From Eubacterium sp. (GTDB lineage: Bacteria; Bacillota; Clostridia; Lachnospirales; Lachnospiraceae), in NCBI GenBank assembly GCA_024698585.1, contig JAILRB010000039.1, forward strand, positions 1 to 49,537: DNA of 49,537 nt, read 5' to 3'. Under the pieces are notes generated by a model that was not told the origin of the DNA, ran no database searches, and saw only the letters and a program-made list of their open reading frames with translations. The translations under genes were made by a program, and so were the position numbers. This document shows, in pieces, positions 40,415 through 49,142 of this stretch; within the stretch, counting starts at the first letter, position 1, and each line of letters begins with the position of its first letter.

Positions 40415-41716
40415 CTACTTCTTTATGCTTGGTCCGCTGACACGGTCAAGGTACACAAACATTCTCTGATTTTTTGTTCCATTCAAAGTCCCATATGGAT
40501 AACAGGTATACAAAACAAGTTGTTCCTTATCTGCTGTCAAATCATATGCCTTATCAAAATCTTTATCGACAATTTTCGTATCGACAACTTTATAACGAAA
40601 GATTCCATAAGTTGTCGTAAACTTAAATTCATCCCCTGTCTTAACTTTTTCCAGGTTTGCAAAATAAGTTGTATTATGAGCACCAATAAGAATTGTCTTT
40701 CCATATCCCGGCAGGAAACTTCCAATGTAATGTCCAGCTCCCTTTGCAAGCTGTTCCGGACGGTCGCCCCAATAAACCGGTGCATCCAGTTTCAAATCCT
40801 TACAAGCCAACTCGCCATAACGCTGGCTGAATTTAGGAATTGTAATTCCATGTAATCTTAATTCTTCTCTCTGACTCTTTTCGTCTCCTTTAAAAGGTTG
40901 TGCCTCCGAATCATTTGTAAGATAGATGGGCTGCGTGTTCAGGAAGTTTTTGCTGGCACTTCCCCACATTTCCGATGTTGACAGAAAGGCTGCGTAACCA
41001 ATTCCAATCACAATCAATCCCATGATAATCGGAACATAAAAATATTTTAAGATTTCCTTGAAATTTACATAAGTAAAAGTCTGTCTACGGGCTCTTCTGG
41101 TCTTTCTGCTGGCAACCTCTAATTCATCATCTTCCTCATCATCATATTCCTTCTGATGCTTTGAACGAAGCTTTCTGCTCCAGCGTCTGAAGTTTGCCAA
41201 TAATCCGATAACACAAAGTCCTACTGCGATTGCAAAAAAGATCTCCACGGAAAAATTCCATTCTTTTTCGGCAACTTTTTCTTCTCCCGTGTTTTTGATT
41301 GGATTCACAGTATCAATCACAATGTACCCTTCGGAATCCAACGCATAAAATTTTCCAACCGAACTATCATATTCTAAAATCAAATGCAAAAGACTGCCCG
41401 CCTTTTCTGCATTGATATACATTTTCTTAAAATTATCGATAGACTTATTTTGTTTATAGGCCTTCTGCGCTAACAATGCTTCACGCAAATATGACACGAC
41501 ATCTTCCACGTCTTCCTTTGCGACAGAAACATCGTCCCGAATCAAATAATTTTCCAGCTGATTCAAATATCTGTTTTCAATTTTCACCGGAAAGTTTTTA
41601 TTTGTTAATTGGTTCAATACTTCTTTTTCATTTTTGTCCAATTCTCCGGCACTTACCATCACCGTCATGCTGAACATCATGAGTGCCGTAATGAGTGTAA
41701 TAATTATTCGTTTCAA
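40415..41716 (-). CDS. Sortase with an N-terminal extracytoplasmic domain
   Basis: The 433-residue protein joins several parts: a signal peptide (MKRIIITLITALMMFSMTVM), an extracytoplasmic helical domain (25-150), a membrane helix (157-175), a charged cytoplasmic loop (176-218, with DDEEDDELE and RKTRRARR), a second helix (227-245) and an external sortase domain (about 255-428). The catalytic triad is H347 (IGAHNTTYF), C405 (LYTCYP) and R418 (NQRMFVY). Sortases join LPXTG-type proteins to the cell wall or pilins. Most are 200-280 residues, so this is unusually long. The start is TTG, eight bases after GGGAGG. No LPXTG substrate lies in the window. Confidence 0.88.
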   Translation of the reverse strand: MKRIIITLITALMMFSMTVMVSAGELDKNEKEVLNQLTNKNFPVKIENRYLNQLENYLIRDDVSVAKEDVEDVVSYLREALLAQKAYKQNKSIDNFKKMYINAEKAGSLLHLILEYDSSVGKFYALDSEGYIVIDTVNPIKNTGEEKVAEKEWNFSVEIFFAIAVGLCVIGLLANFRRWSRKLRSKHQKEYDDEEDDELEVASRKTRRARRQTFTYVNFKEILKYFYVPIIMGLIVIGIGYAAFLSTSEMWGSASKNFLNTQPIYLTNDSEAQPFKGDEKSQREELRLHGITIPKFSQRYGELACKDLKLDAPVYWGDRPEQLAKGAGHYIGSFLPGYGKTILIGAHNTTYFANLEKVKTGDEFKFTTTYGIFRYKVVDTKIVDKDFDKAYDLTADKEQLVLYTCYPYGTLNGTKNQRMFVYLDRVSGPSIKK

Positions 41717-41794
41717 AAGTATTTCCTCCCATACGTATATTCAACCTCTCTATCATACCACATTTCATACAATTATTACAGTGTGTATACAGAA

Positions 41795-41825
41795 AAAAGG
41801 GAATGGTCAAAAAGGCCATTCCCCT
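41795..41825 (-). terminator. Terminator after the GH16 gene
   Basis: GGGAATGG at 41799-41806 pairs with CCATTCCC at 41816-41823, and the minus strand continues with a T6 run. It lies about ten bases past the GH16 stop. Confidence 0.85.
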
Positions 41826-41833
41826 TTAAATAT

Positions 41834-43681
41834 TTACTTAATTTTAACTTTCTTTGTAACAGACCATTTTTTGCTGAAAATAGTCTTCTTTCCAATTTTT
41901 TTGTAGCCACGAACACGAAGGAATAATACTTTCTTATTTCTCAATTTCTTATTTGAAATGTTGAAAGTCCTCTTGTTCGTCTTTGTCTTTGCTTTCACAA
42001 AAACTTTCTTATTTTTTCTGGCATTCTTGCGTGTCTTGTACACACGGATTTCATAACCGTCTGCAACCTGTAACGCCTTCTTTAAGGTAATCTTAATTTT
42101 CTTCGCTGATTTCTTCTTCACTGAAATTTTAATCTTTGCGGTTCCACATTTCTTTTGGAATTCTTCAATTTGTTTTACTTCTTCAGCGGCCTGTCCCTCT
42201 CCTACGGTTGAACCTGAAGCAGTTGTAGTACTATTCGTTGCAGAAGACGAAGTAGTTGCATTGTTATTCGTTGTAGTCTGTCCACCAGCCGTAGAGGGTG
42301 TTGTTGGCGACTGTGTCACAGGATCTTTCACAATAACTTCATAATAAACTTTATGTGTTTCCATTTTCGTATTTGAAATAGAAATTGTGAACGGTGTATT
42401 TTCCGGTAAGTTTTCTCCCTCTTCGCCATAATTTCCGTATCCGTAATCCAATTTTAAGAATCCTTCAAAATCACTTGGAATCACTACCGTTTCAGAAAGA
42501 GTCTGTGGCACATTTGCCTTTAAGTTTAAGGTCTTGTCCATAAAGATATAGGAATCAGAATCATTTCCTCTCACCTTAATACGCACTTTTTTGTCAATGG
42601 ATGATTGTACCGTTGTGGTAAGGCTATAAGTATTTCCTGCTAAACCTTCTAATTCAGAAGAATGTGCCTGAAGTCCCCAGATATTATTTCCAACTTTCGA
42701 AACATTAACTGTTCCTCCGTCTACGGTCATACTCTGACTAGTAATTACCGCTGAACCAGCCCATCCGGAGTTTTCGCCTGCCTGATATGTGGTAAATAAT
42801 TTATTTGCATCCTCAACTACATCAATGTCGCTTTCAGAAAGGTATCGTGTTTCTGTTTCTGCTTCTTTTTTCTGATATACACGAACATAATCCACTTCCA
42901 TTGTTGATCTATCTGGGAAAGCAGTATCGTCAATATTATTTCCCGGCCAGTTTCCTCCAATAGCAAGATTTAATATAATAAACTGCTTTCTTCTGAATTC
43001 TTCCATCTGCGCTTCATCACTAATCACATATGTCTGGAAATATGTGTTATCGACATAGAATTTTACTATTTTTTCATTCCACTCCATGCCATAGACATGT
43101 GCCTGTGTTCTATCTGTTACGTTATATGCGGTTCCATTAGTATCTGCCTGATTTCCGTTGTAGGACCAATGAAGATTAGAATAAACATTGTTTTCACTAT
43201 TGATTGCTTCCATAATATCCATTTCACCACATGCCGGCCAACCTTCACCACTGATGCTTTCTCCTAACATCCAAAACGCCGGCCAAGCACCATTAAATCG
43301 AGGTAATTTGATTTTGGCCTCAATTTTTCCATACTTAAAAGATCTTTTCCCCTGTGTTGTAATACGCCCTGAAGTATATTTTTTTCCATTATAGGATTCT
43401 TTCAAGGCATGAATTTTAAGCCATCCATCTTTCACTTCAATATTCTCTTTTCTATTTGTATAATACTGAAGTTCGTTATTTCCGCCGCCATTTCCATTCA
43501 CTTCGATATTCCAATTTTCTGTTTTCAGACTATTTCCGTCAAATTCATCTGACCAAACAAGCTCCCATTCTCCAACCTGTGCAGCGTTTGCATCCTTGTT
43601 CTCCTTTGCCTGATAACTAATTCCCGTGAAAGCTACAACGAGAGCCAATCCCAATGCAACTTTTTTTGTAAATTTTTTCAT
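41834..43681 (-). CDS. Secreted glycoside hydrolase family 16 beta-glucanase with accessory domains
   Basis: The 615-residue exported enzyme has a signal peptide (1-25) and a GH16 domain (about 38-275) with the catalytic signature GEMDIMEAI; E153 and E158 are the nucleophile and acid/base and D155 the assisting residue. The insertion of one residue (M) in E-x-D-x-x-E marks the laminarinase-type (beta-1,3) branch. A middle beta-rich module (about 290-460) may bind sugar, a Ser/Thr/Asn linker follows (about 465-505), and the C-terminus is a very basic Fn3-like domain (about 515-615) that may hold it on anionic wall polymers. AAGGAGGAG fixes the start at 43681. It is monocistronic with its own promoter. 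Confidence 0.92.
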   Translation of the reverse strand: MKKFTKKVALGLALVVAFTGISYQAKENKDANAAQVGEWELVWSDEFDGNSLKTENWNIEVNGNGGGNNELQYYTNRKENIEVKDGWLKIHALKESYNGKKYTSGRITTQGKRSFKYGKIEAKIKLPRFNGAWPAFWMLGESISGEGWPACGEMDIMEAINSENNVYSNLHWSYNGNQADTNGTAYNVTDRTQAHVYGMEWNEKIVKFYVDNTYFQTYVISDEAQMEEFRRKQFIILNLAIGGNWPGNNIDDTAFPDRSTMEVDYVRVYQKKEAETETRYLSESDIDVVEDANKLFTTYQAGENSGWAGSAVITSQSMTVDGGTVNVSKVGNNIWGLQAHSSELEGLAGNTYSLTTTVQSSIDKKVRIKVRGNDSDSYIFMDKTLNLKANVPQTLSETVVIPSDFEGFLKLDYGYGNYGEEGENLPENTPFTISISNTKMETHKVYYEVIVKDPVTQSPTTPSTAGGQTTTNNNATTSSSATNSTTTASGSTVGEGQAAEEVKQIEEFQKKCGTAKIKISVKKKSAKKIKITLKKALQVADGYEIRVYKTRKNARKNKKVFVKAKTKTNKRTFNISNKKLRNKKVLFLRVRGYKKIGKKTIFSKKWSVTKKVKIK

Positions 43682-43742
43682 GTTCTCCTCCTTTTTAAAA
43701 AAAATATTCAATTCTCTGTCCGTCCATGTTACCGTTATCATC

Positions 43743-43771
43743 AATATACAAGACTTAAAACGTTTTTACAA
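43743..43771 (-). promoter_or_regulatory. Promoter of the GH16 gene
   Basis: On the minus strand TTGTAA (43766-43771), a 17-base spacer and TATATT (43743-43748) match sigma-A well, about 62 bases before the ATG. No obvious catabolite-control box was recognised around it. Confidence 0.6.
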
Positions 43772-43810
43772 CCATTTTTTTAATAAAAACTGTTTTATTT
43801 TTTCACAGAA

Positions 43811-43850
43811 AAAATCTTCCGCGATTCTACTCACGGAAGATTTTACATTA
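43811..43850 (-). terminator. Terminator after the oxidoreductase gene
   Basis: AAAATCTTCCG at 43811-43821 pairs perfectly with CGGAAGATTTT at 43834-43844. A T-run continues on the minus strand, ending the methyltransferase-hslO-oxidoreductase unit. Confidence 0.85.
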
Positions 43851-43856
43851 CTCTCA

Positions 43857-44852
43857 TCATTCAAAAGGATATCTTACCCCTAACTGTCTTCGAATTTCAT
43901 CCATTAATTCCATCATCTTCTTTGTCTGGGATAATGGCATTTCCCGAAACTCTGTCTTTCCGGCTTCGATTGCTTTCACACAAGCCAAAACCTCATATTC
44001 ATATCCGGTCAATCCCTGTTCTGCTTCATAAGTCGCTACATCTTCAGCTTTCAGATCCATAATCAGATTCCAGGAATGATCCCAGACCTTCATCGCCCGC
44101 GGGCAATTCGTTCCTTCCACGGTGATTATCCCACCGGTTCCGTTAATTACTGCATTTCCATCGCTAAAGGCACACATCCCGGAATTCAAGTCAGCCATTT
44201 TCCCGTCCTTATAAATCAGGGTGTACTGTCCCATTAAGTCCACACCTGATTCGCTAAGCACTCCTGTGGCAACGACCTTTTCAATATCGTCTCCCATCAC
44301 AATTGATGCCATGGTTAACGGGTAAATTCCAACATCCAACAACGCACCTCCGGCTAGTTCCGGCTTCACCAATCGTTCCTTGTGAAGCATCGGAAAGTTG
44401 AGATTTGCTGTCATGGACAACACATCGCCAATGGTTTTCTTCTCTATGATTTCCTTTAACTTTTGAATCAACGGCATAAATCGGGTCCACATCGCTTCTC
44501 CTAAGAAAAGACCCTTCTGCTTCGCCAACTGAATTAACTGTTCTGTTTGTTCTGCATTGGCCGTAAAGGCTTTTTCGCAGAGCACATGTTTTCCATGTTT
44601 CAGACATAACTTTGCCTGTTCAAAATGGAAGGAATGTGGTGTTGCAATATAAACCACATCGATAGCTTCGTCCTGTACCATTTCTTCGTAAGATCCATAT
44701 GCTTTTTTTAATTGATACTGTTCCCGATACGCTTCCGCCTTTTCCAAACTTCTGGAAGCCACTCCATAAGCCTCTGCTTCCTTCATATGAGACAGTGTAG
44801 TAAGCATTGCGTGAGCGATACTCCCTGCCCCCATAATTCCAAATCTTATCAT
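43857..44852 (-). CDS. Gfo/Idh/MocA family oxidoreductase
   Basis: The 331-residue cytoplasmic NAD(P)-dependent dehydrogenase has an N-terminal Rossmann fold (IRFGIMGAGSIAHAM, with GxGxxA), a conserved EKAFTANAEQ segment with the catalytic lysine of the family, and a C-terminal alpha/beta domain with GGALLDVGIYPL, the usual D..Y.. site. Members oxidise or reduce sugars, inositols or trans-dihydrodiols; the substrate is not predictable here. Its ATG overlaps the TGA of hslO (ATGA), so the two are coupled. A terminator follows 13 bases after the stop. Confidence 0.9.
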   Translation of the reverse strand: MIRFGIMGAGSIAHAMLTTLSHMKEAEAYGVASRSLEKAEAYREQYQLKKAYGSYEEMVQDEAIDVVYIATPHSFHFEQAKLCLKHGKHVLCEKAFTANAEQTEQLIQLAKQKGLFLGEAMWTRFMPLIQKLKEIIEKKTIGDVLSMTANLNFPMLHKERLVKPELAGGALLDVGIYPLTMASIVMGDDIEKVVATGVLSESGVDLMGQYTLIYKDGKMADLNSGMCAFSDGNAVINGTGGIITVEGTNCPRAMKVWDHSWNLIMDLKAEDVATYEAEQGLTGYEYEVLACVKAIEAGKTEFREMPLSQTKKMMELMDEIRRQLGVRYPFE

Positions 44853-45718
44853 TTATTTCCTAACCTCTTTAATTCCTGAATGGAAAACTGATACTTTGTG
44901 TTACAGAAATCACATTTTACTTCGATTTCTTCTCCATCGTTAATCAAATCATTCAAATCCTTTTTGCTGAGACTCGCTAACGCTTTCGATACTTTTTCCT
45001 TACTACAGTTACACTCAAACTGTGTTGCAATCTTATCATTGATTTCAACACCTAAGTCTCCTAGCACTTCCATCAGAATTTCTTCCGGTGTCAATCCTTT
45101 TTCCAACAAATCCGTAACGGATGTAATCTTTGCAATTTTCTCTTCCAGATAGCTAATGGTTTCCTCACTGGCAAATGGCATCAGCTGAATGATAAATCCG
45201 CCTGCCTGCTTTACAGTATTGTCTTTTGACATCAACACACCTAGTGCCACTGCAGAAGGCACCTGCTCACTGGATGCAAAATAGTAGGTTAAGTCCTCTG
45301 CCACTTCACTGGTTCCCAACGGCACTTGGCTGGCATAAGGTTCTTTCAAGCCCATATCCTTGATTACAGTTAACGTTCCATATCCGATTGCTGCTCCAAC
45401 ATCTAACTTTCCTGCGTAGTTTGCCGGAATCAGCACATTCGGATTTCCCACATATCCTTTCACATTTCCCTTGGAATCTGCAGTAACCGTAACACCATTG
45501 ATTGGGCCATCCCCTTTCATCATCAATGTCAGTTTATCATTTTCACCCTTCATCATCACACCCATCATGGCTCCTCCGGTGAGAAGTCTTCCTAATGCTG
45601 CTGTTGCAACCGGGCTAGTATTGTGATGCTGTCTGGCAGTCTCCACTAAATCTCTTGATGTAATTGCAAATGCTCGGATCTGATTTCCTGCTGCCGTTGC
45701 TCTAATAATATAATCCAT
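44849..45718 (-). CDS. hslO: Redox-regulated chaperone Hsp33
   Basis: This 289-residue cytoplasmic holdase is activated by oxidation, protecting proteins from hypochlorous acid and peroxide. The C-terminal zinc switch is intact, with CNCSK and CDFCN giving the CxC...CxxC ligand set. The N-terminal core has GAxMGVMMKGENDKLTLMMKGDGP-like sequence typical of the family (about residues 48-72; core GDGPINGVTV). I start at MDYIIRAT, where GAGGT precedes the ATG and the length fits the family; the longer frame has no support. It lies four bases after the methyltransferase gene and overlaps the oxidoreductase gene. Confidence 0.95.
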   Translation of the reverse strand: MDYIIRATAAGNQIRAFAITSRDLVETARQHHNTSPVATAALGRLLTGGAMMGVMMKGENDKLTLMMKGDGPINGVTVTADSKGNVKGYVGNPNVLIPANYAGKLDVGAAIGYGTLTVIKDMGLKEPYASQVPLGTSEVAEDLTYYFASSEQVPSAVALGVLMSKDNTVKQAGGFIIQLMPFASEETISYLEEKIAKITSVTDLLEKGLTPEEILMEVLGDLGVEINDKIATQFECNCSKEKVSKALASLSKKDLNDLINDGEEIEVKCDFCNTKYQFSIQELKRLGNK

Positions 45719-45722
45719 TTCG

Positions 45723-46490
45723 TTACCTCTTTTTTCCTTTTTCTCTTGCAATAATATATAACCGGTCATCTTCTGCTCCCGGTTCTTCTTTCGTAAAAGC
45801 TCCATAAGCCCGGACGAATTCCATTCCAGCTTCTGTTAATGCACTTTTTATTTCGTCCAGGGAATATACCCGTTGAAAATGTTCTTCAACATACTTATCA
45901 TAACGGTCATCTTCTCCTCGAACAAATAAAGATAATTGATACTCATTTACCTTCTCTTCTTCATCATAATAGTTGTCCCAGATGAAACTACATTCTTCCC
46001 GGTCCTCAGCTATAACGCATTCCCCAATCCCTTTATAGTAATGTTCTGTCTTTAAGTCAAAGATAAACACGCCTCCCGGATCCAGGTAATTATTTACTAG
46101 TCGAAACACATCCACCAGGTCCTGTGTTTCCATGAGATAGTTCATGGAATCGCACAAACTTACCACTGCTGCAACAGTTCCATACAGTTCAAATCCCCTC
46201 ATATCCTGCATCAGATAAAGAATGTCTCCCGGATTTTTTTTCATTGCCACACTCAGCATTTCCTGTGAGACATCCAGGCCAATCATATCAAACCCTGCCT
46301 TTGCCAAACGTTCCGTGACATTTCCCGTACCACATCCCAGTTCCAACACAATTCGATTTTCATAGGAATTCCCTTGAGGAACCACGCCGTATTCTTTTAA
46401 CAATTCCATTAAATAAGAACACCATCCGTCATAATCAATATTATCCATAAATTGATCATAGACTTCTGCAAATCCTGTATATGCTTCCAT
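45723..46490 (-). CDS. Class I SAM-dependent methyltransferase
   Basis: The 255-residue enzyme has a classical Rossmann methyltransferase core: VLELGCGTGNVTERLA (motif I), MIGLDVSQEMLSVA (II) and ALCDSMNY-like VVSLCDSMNYL (about 105-115), with FDLKTEHYYK later. The opening YTGFAEVYDQFMDNIDYDGW is common to a clostridial family of unknown substrate. I favour the ATG of MEAYTGFA because the family starts there, but its ribosome site (GGTGA) is weak and two ATGs up to ten codons upstream remain possible. First in a unit with hslO and the oxidoreductase. Confidence 0.85.
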   Translation of the reverse strand: MEAYTGFAEVYDQFMDNIDYDGWCSYLMELLKEYGVVPQGNSYENRIVLELGCGTGNVTERLAKAGFDMIGLDVSQEMLSVAMKKNPGDILYLMQDMRGFELYGTVAAVVSLCDSMNYLMETQDLVDVFRLVNNYLDPGGVFIFDLKTEHYYKGIGECVIAEDREECSFIWDNYYDEEEKVNEYQLSLFVRGEDDRYDKYVEEHFQRVYSLDEIKSALTEAGMEFVRAYGAFTKEEPGAEDDRLYIIAREKGKKR

Positions 46491-46559
46491 TGATTCACCA
46501 TTCTTTCCCATATTACCCATCAATTCTATCAAGAATCCCCTGGCATGGCAATACGTCAC

Positions 46560-46588
46560 TTGATTTAAAAATAAGACTCCATTATACT
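46560..46588 (+). promoter_or_regulatory. Promoter of the 46.6 kb membrane-protein gene
   Basis: TTGATT at 46560-46565, a 17-base spacer and TATACT at 46583-46588 form a good sigma-A promoter; TTGGAGG follows just before the ATG at 46623. Confidence 0.65.
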
Positions 46589-46622
46589 ACTAACAGTGTA
46601 TTAACAAATCTTTGGAGGCACC

Positions 46623-47579
46623 ATGATACAAATTCATAAGAAAATCAAATCCGTCTGCCTGACATCTTTGCGTCTGCCGGTGGTTATGATTCTATTGTGC
46701 TTGATTGTATTGTTTACAGTTCCTTTTATCAATGTATTTCATCCGAAAACATTGACACAGTTAAAGCCCATTGATTTAAAGGAGCCTTATGTAACTTTTC
46801 AAGCGAAACAATTGACTTATTCCGGTTATGACCTTGTGGGTTTTGCGGGAAAACATTACGGATATTATTATTCTTTGGAAAAGGGAAAATGCACTTTCTT
46901 CCTTGTTCCAATTTCGGATAACCCGAAGAAAGAGCTTAAGAATTATTGGATTAAAGCGAAAATCACAGAACATGATTCTTCCTTCGATGAGATGACTGAG
47001 TCCTTTGCTCAGGATTTAAACTGGGACAAAGAATCTTTATTGGAAGCAACCACTCCATATTTGATTAGTAATGAAGCATATCATCCTATTATTTACATGC
47101 TTTTATTCTGGATTATTCTTATCATCTTCCTTGTGAGTACAAAGAAATTCATCCAGTCATTCGTTGGATTCTTTAACCCAAATCTGTACCCGGTCTGCTC
47201 GTTCCTTGGAAAAACCGTTCAGCAGGAAATTTTGACAGAAGCTCAGGAAGAGTTAGAGCAGGGAACTTATATTCAGATTAATGATATGTTTATCACAGAA
47301 AATTACTTTATCGATTTAGGAAAAAAACGTGTAAGCGTCATTCCTTTAAGAGATATTATCTGGTGTTATCGTTTGGGTAATTTCCCATTGAATCCGCTGA
47401 ATCAGAATCATAATTATTCCATTAACTATATGATTCGTAACGGTTCCATGATATCCATTGGAAATAAGACCAGTGACGAAGCATTGGAAATCATCAATGC
47501 GATTCGCGCTACGGAGTATGACATCATTATCGGTCACTCTGATGCAAAACGAAAGTTAGCAAAAAAACGTTGTGAATAA
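46623..47579 (+). CDS. Two-helix membrane protein of unknown function
   Basis: The 318-residue protein has a first helix at about 18-37, an extracytoplasmic domain of about 120 residues (TFQAKQLTYSGYDLVGFAGKHYGYYYSLEKG region), a second helix at about 158-175, and a cytoplasmic C-terminal domain (180-318) with a beta-rich pattern (YIQINDMFITENYFIDLGKK, SVIPLRDIIWCYRL). The latter resembles small PH-like or DUF6709-type modules, but I cannot confirm a family. TTGGAGG lies four bases before the ATG and a bidirectional terminator follows the stop directly. Single gene; function unknown. Confidence 0.72.
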   Translation: MIQIHKKIKSVCLTSLRLPVVMILLCLIVLFTVPFINVFHPKTLTQLKPIDLKEPYVTFQAKQLTYSGYDLVGFAGKHYGYYYSLEKGKCTFFLVPISDNPKKELKNYWIKAKITEHDSSFDEMTESFAQDLNWDKESLLEATTPYLISNEAYHPIIYMLLFWIILIIFLVSTKKFIQSFVGFFNPNLYPVCSFLGKTVQQEILTEAQEELEQGTYIQINDMFITENYFIDLGKKRVSVIPLRDIIWCYRLGNFPLNPLNQNHNYSINYMIRNGSMISIGNKTSDEALEIINAIRATEYDIIIGHSDAKRKLAKKRCE

Positions 47580-47581
47580 AA

Positions 47582-47612
47582 AACGAGAGACAAAACCGTC
47601 TCTCGTCTTTTT
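47582..47612. terminator. Bidirectional terminator between the membrane-protein and SEC-C genes
   Basis: ACGAGAGAC at 47583-47591 pairs perfectly with GTCTCTCGT at 47598-47606, followed by CTTTTTT; on the other strand an A/T tract lies beyond. Both converging genes end within 15 bases. Confidence 0.88.
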
Positions 47613-47616
47613 TATG

Positions 47617-48138
47617 CTATCTTCCACAACACTTTTTATATTTCTTACCGCTTCCGCAAGGGCAAGGATCGTTTCTTCCAACCTTTTCGCCTTTAATTAC
47701 TGTACCGGACATCTTTTCTTCCTTGTACAATTCTTTTCTACGATCCTTCGGAATAATATCATCCCATTCTTTTAAGTTATATAACCATTCTGCTCTGGCA
47801 GCAACCATGTTCTTATAAAGTAATTCCGGTTCAAATCCTAAATTTACTTCTGTATCAGCAGTCATGGTTTCAATTGGATTCGGATTCTTTAAACTATCAT
47901 TAATTCCATCTAAAAATCCTACCATTACAAGAAGCTGGAAATCATATTTATCAGCCAATTCCTGTACAGTTCCTGTAACAACTTCATCTGGATTTGACAA
48001 AAGTTCCTTATAGACTCTCTTTTCTTCTACAAAGTATCCAGCCCAAAATTCATTGTACTGTCTTTTTGTCTGTTCCTGATTATATGCAATCTCTCTCCAT
48101 GTTTGTAATAAGCTTTTTTCTTCTTTCTTTTCTTCCAT
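47617..48138 (-). CDS. SEC-C motif protein
   Basis: The 173-residue cytoplasmic protein is helical and acidic/basic for about 145 residues and ends with the zinc-binding SEC-C motif [21 protein letters not shown]-like tail ([13 protein letters not shown]), as at the end of SecA. SEC-C proteins bind SecB, ribosomes or other partners; this one has no ATPase or nuclease part. GGAGGAT five bases before the ATG of MEEKKEEK fixes the start at 48138, 33 codons inside the longest frame. The N-terminal region matches no family I know. Single gene. Confidence 0.85.
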   Translation of the reverse strand: MEEKKEEKSLLQTWREIAYNQEQTKRQYNEFWAGYFVEEKRVYKELLSNPDEVVTGTVQELADKYDFQLLVMVGFLDGINDSLKNPNPIETMTADTEVNLGFEPELLYKNMVAARAEWLYNLKEWDDIIPKDRRKELYKEEKMSGTVIKGEKVGRNDPCPCGSGKKYKKCCGR

Positions 48139-48292
48139 TTTATCCTCCGACATTTTGTCACTAAGATCAATGACATTTTTTCTTACTTGCCTATTATACA
48201 AAGTCAAAACAGGAATTGCAATAATAGTTTTCTTCATTTATACTATAAACGTCTCTTTTATAGACAATAACATGTACGAAATGGAGATAGAT

Positions 48293-48538
48293 ATGACAGA
48301 TCCGAAAAAAATAGAACGTACCAGAAGAATCCTTGCTTTATCTGCAGTTGTAATTATGATTTTATGTGCAATTCTAACCTTAGTCTTTGCATTTTTAAAA
48401 TTCTTTACAGGCTCAGCATTTTATGCATCCGCATGGAAGGCCAGTGCCTGGTCAATGTTTGTGATTCCGCTGGTTCTTTATGGAATGATTTTAATTCACA
48501 ACATTGTGACTAAAAACGAAAAAGAAGGAAAGAACTAA
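48293..48538 (+). CDS. Small two-helix membrane protein
   Basis: The 81-residue protein has a basic N-terminus (MTDPKKIERTRRIL), two hydrophobic helices (about 14-38 and 53-72) and a charged tail. No known family was recognised. GGAGAT four bases before the ATG at 48293 supports this start rather than the long upstream frame. The transcript terminator overlaps the 3' end of the gene, with the TAA in its loop. It converges on the nitroreductase gene. Confidence 0.68.
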   Translation: MTDPKKIERTRRILALSAVVIMILCAILTLVFAFLKFFTGSAFYASAWKASAWSMFVIPLVLYGMILIHNIVTKNEKEGKN

Positions 48539-48553
48539 TCCTTTCCTTCTTTT
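48522..48553. terminator. Terminator whose loop contains the stop codon
   Basis: AAGAAGGAAAG at 48522-48532 pairs perfectly with CTTTCCTTCTT at 48541-48551, followed by a T-run; the TAA at 48536-48538 of the small membrane protein lies in the eight-base loop. The other strand is A-rich, so it also serves the nitroreductase gene. Confidence 0.8.
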
Positions 48554-48554
48554 T

Positions 48555-49142
48555 TTATGGAATCATTGTCACTTCATTCCCTGTTCTCTTCAGTGGTTCT
48601 CGAACCGGAAGACCATCTACAGTATCCGCATATCCTACTGCCAGAGCTCCATACACTCGTTCATTCTCCTTCATTCCAAGCTGATACATATATTCCAGGA
48701 TAACCGGATTTTCATTTAACCACTTTAATTGATTAATCCAACAACTTCCCAAATCTAAATGATTGGCCATCAGCATCATGTTCTCCAATGCACAAGAACA
48801 ATCTGCAATATTATTTCCATAATCCTTCAGGTTTGCCGTAACAATTAACACTGGTGCGTTATAATGAAAAACGTATCCTCCCCTTTTTGATGCATTAATG
48901 GAATTTACCAATGAACGATATAATCCCGGCGTAATTTCCATTTTAGCAAACTCTTGCTCAACCATTTTCGCCAGTTCACCCAGAATCTTCTGATCCTTTA
49001 TCACAATAAAATGTGTGGACTGACTATTTCCACCGCTTGGAGCATATCTTCCGGCTTCAATAACCTGTTCCAATTTTTCTCTCTCAACTTCTTTATCCTT
49101 ATACTTTCTTGTACTTCTTCGACTCTTAATAAACTCTAACAT
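48555..49142 (-). CDS. Nitroreductase family protein
   Basis: The 195-residue flavoprotein has the FMN-site opening FIKSRRSTRKYKDKEVE and APSGGNSQ (about 36-43), SCALENMMLMANHLDLGSCWI (about 116-136; core LGSCWI) and a late PLKRTGNEV. Family members reduce nitro groups, quinones or flavins with NAD(P)H, and some are redox maturation enzymes; the physiological substrate is unknown. Its start overlaps the end of an 84-residue frame by seven bases; GGGAGG sits some 14 bases upstream, rather far, so coupling to that gene is plausible. Confidence 0.9.
   Translation of the reverse strand: MLEFIKSRRSTRKYKDKEVEREKLEQVIEAGRYAPSGGNSQSTHFIVIKDQKILGELAKMVEQEFAKMEITPGLYRSLVNSINASKRGGYVFHYNAPVLIVTANLKDYGNNIADCSCALENMMLMANHLDLGSCWINQLKWLNENPVILEYMYQLGMKENERVYGALAVGYADTVDGLPVREPLKRTGNEVTMIP

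Noticed and set aside
41834-43681. LPXTG or CTERM anchor on the GH16 enzyme
   Set aside because: The C-terminus ends in a basic Fn3-like module with no hydrophobic tail, so neither the sortase nor XrtG is its expected processor.
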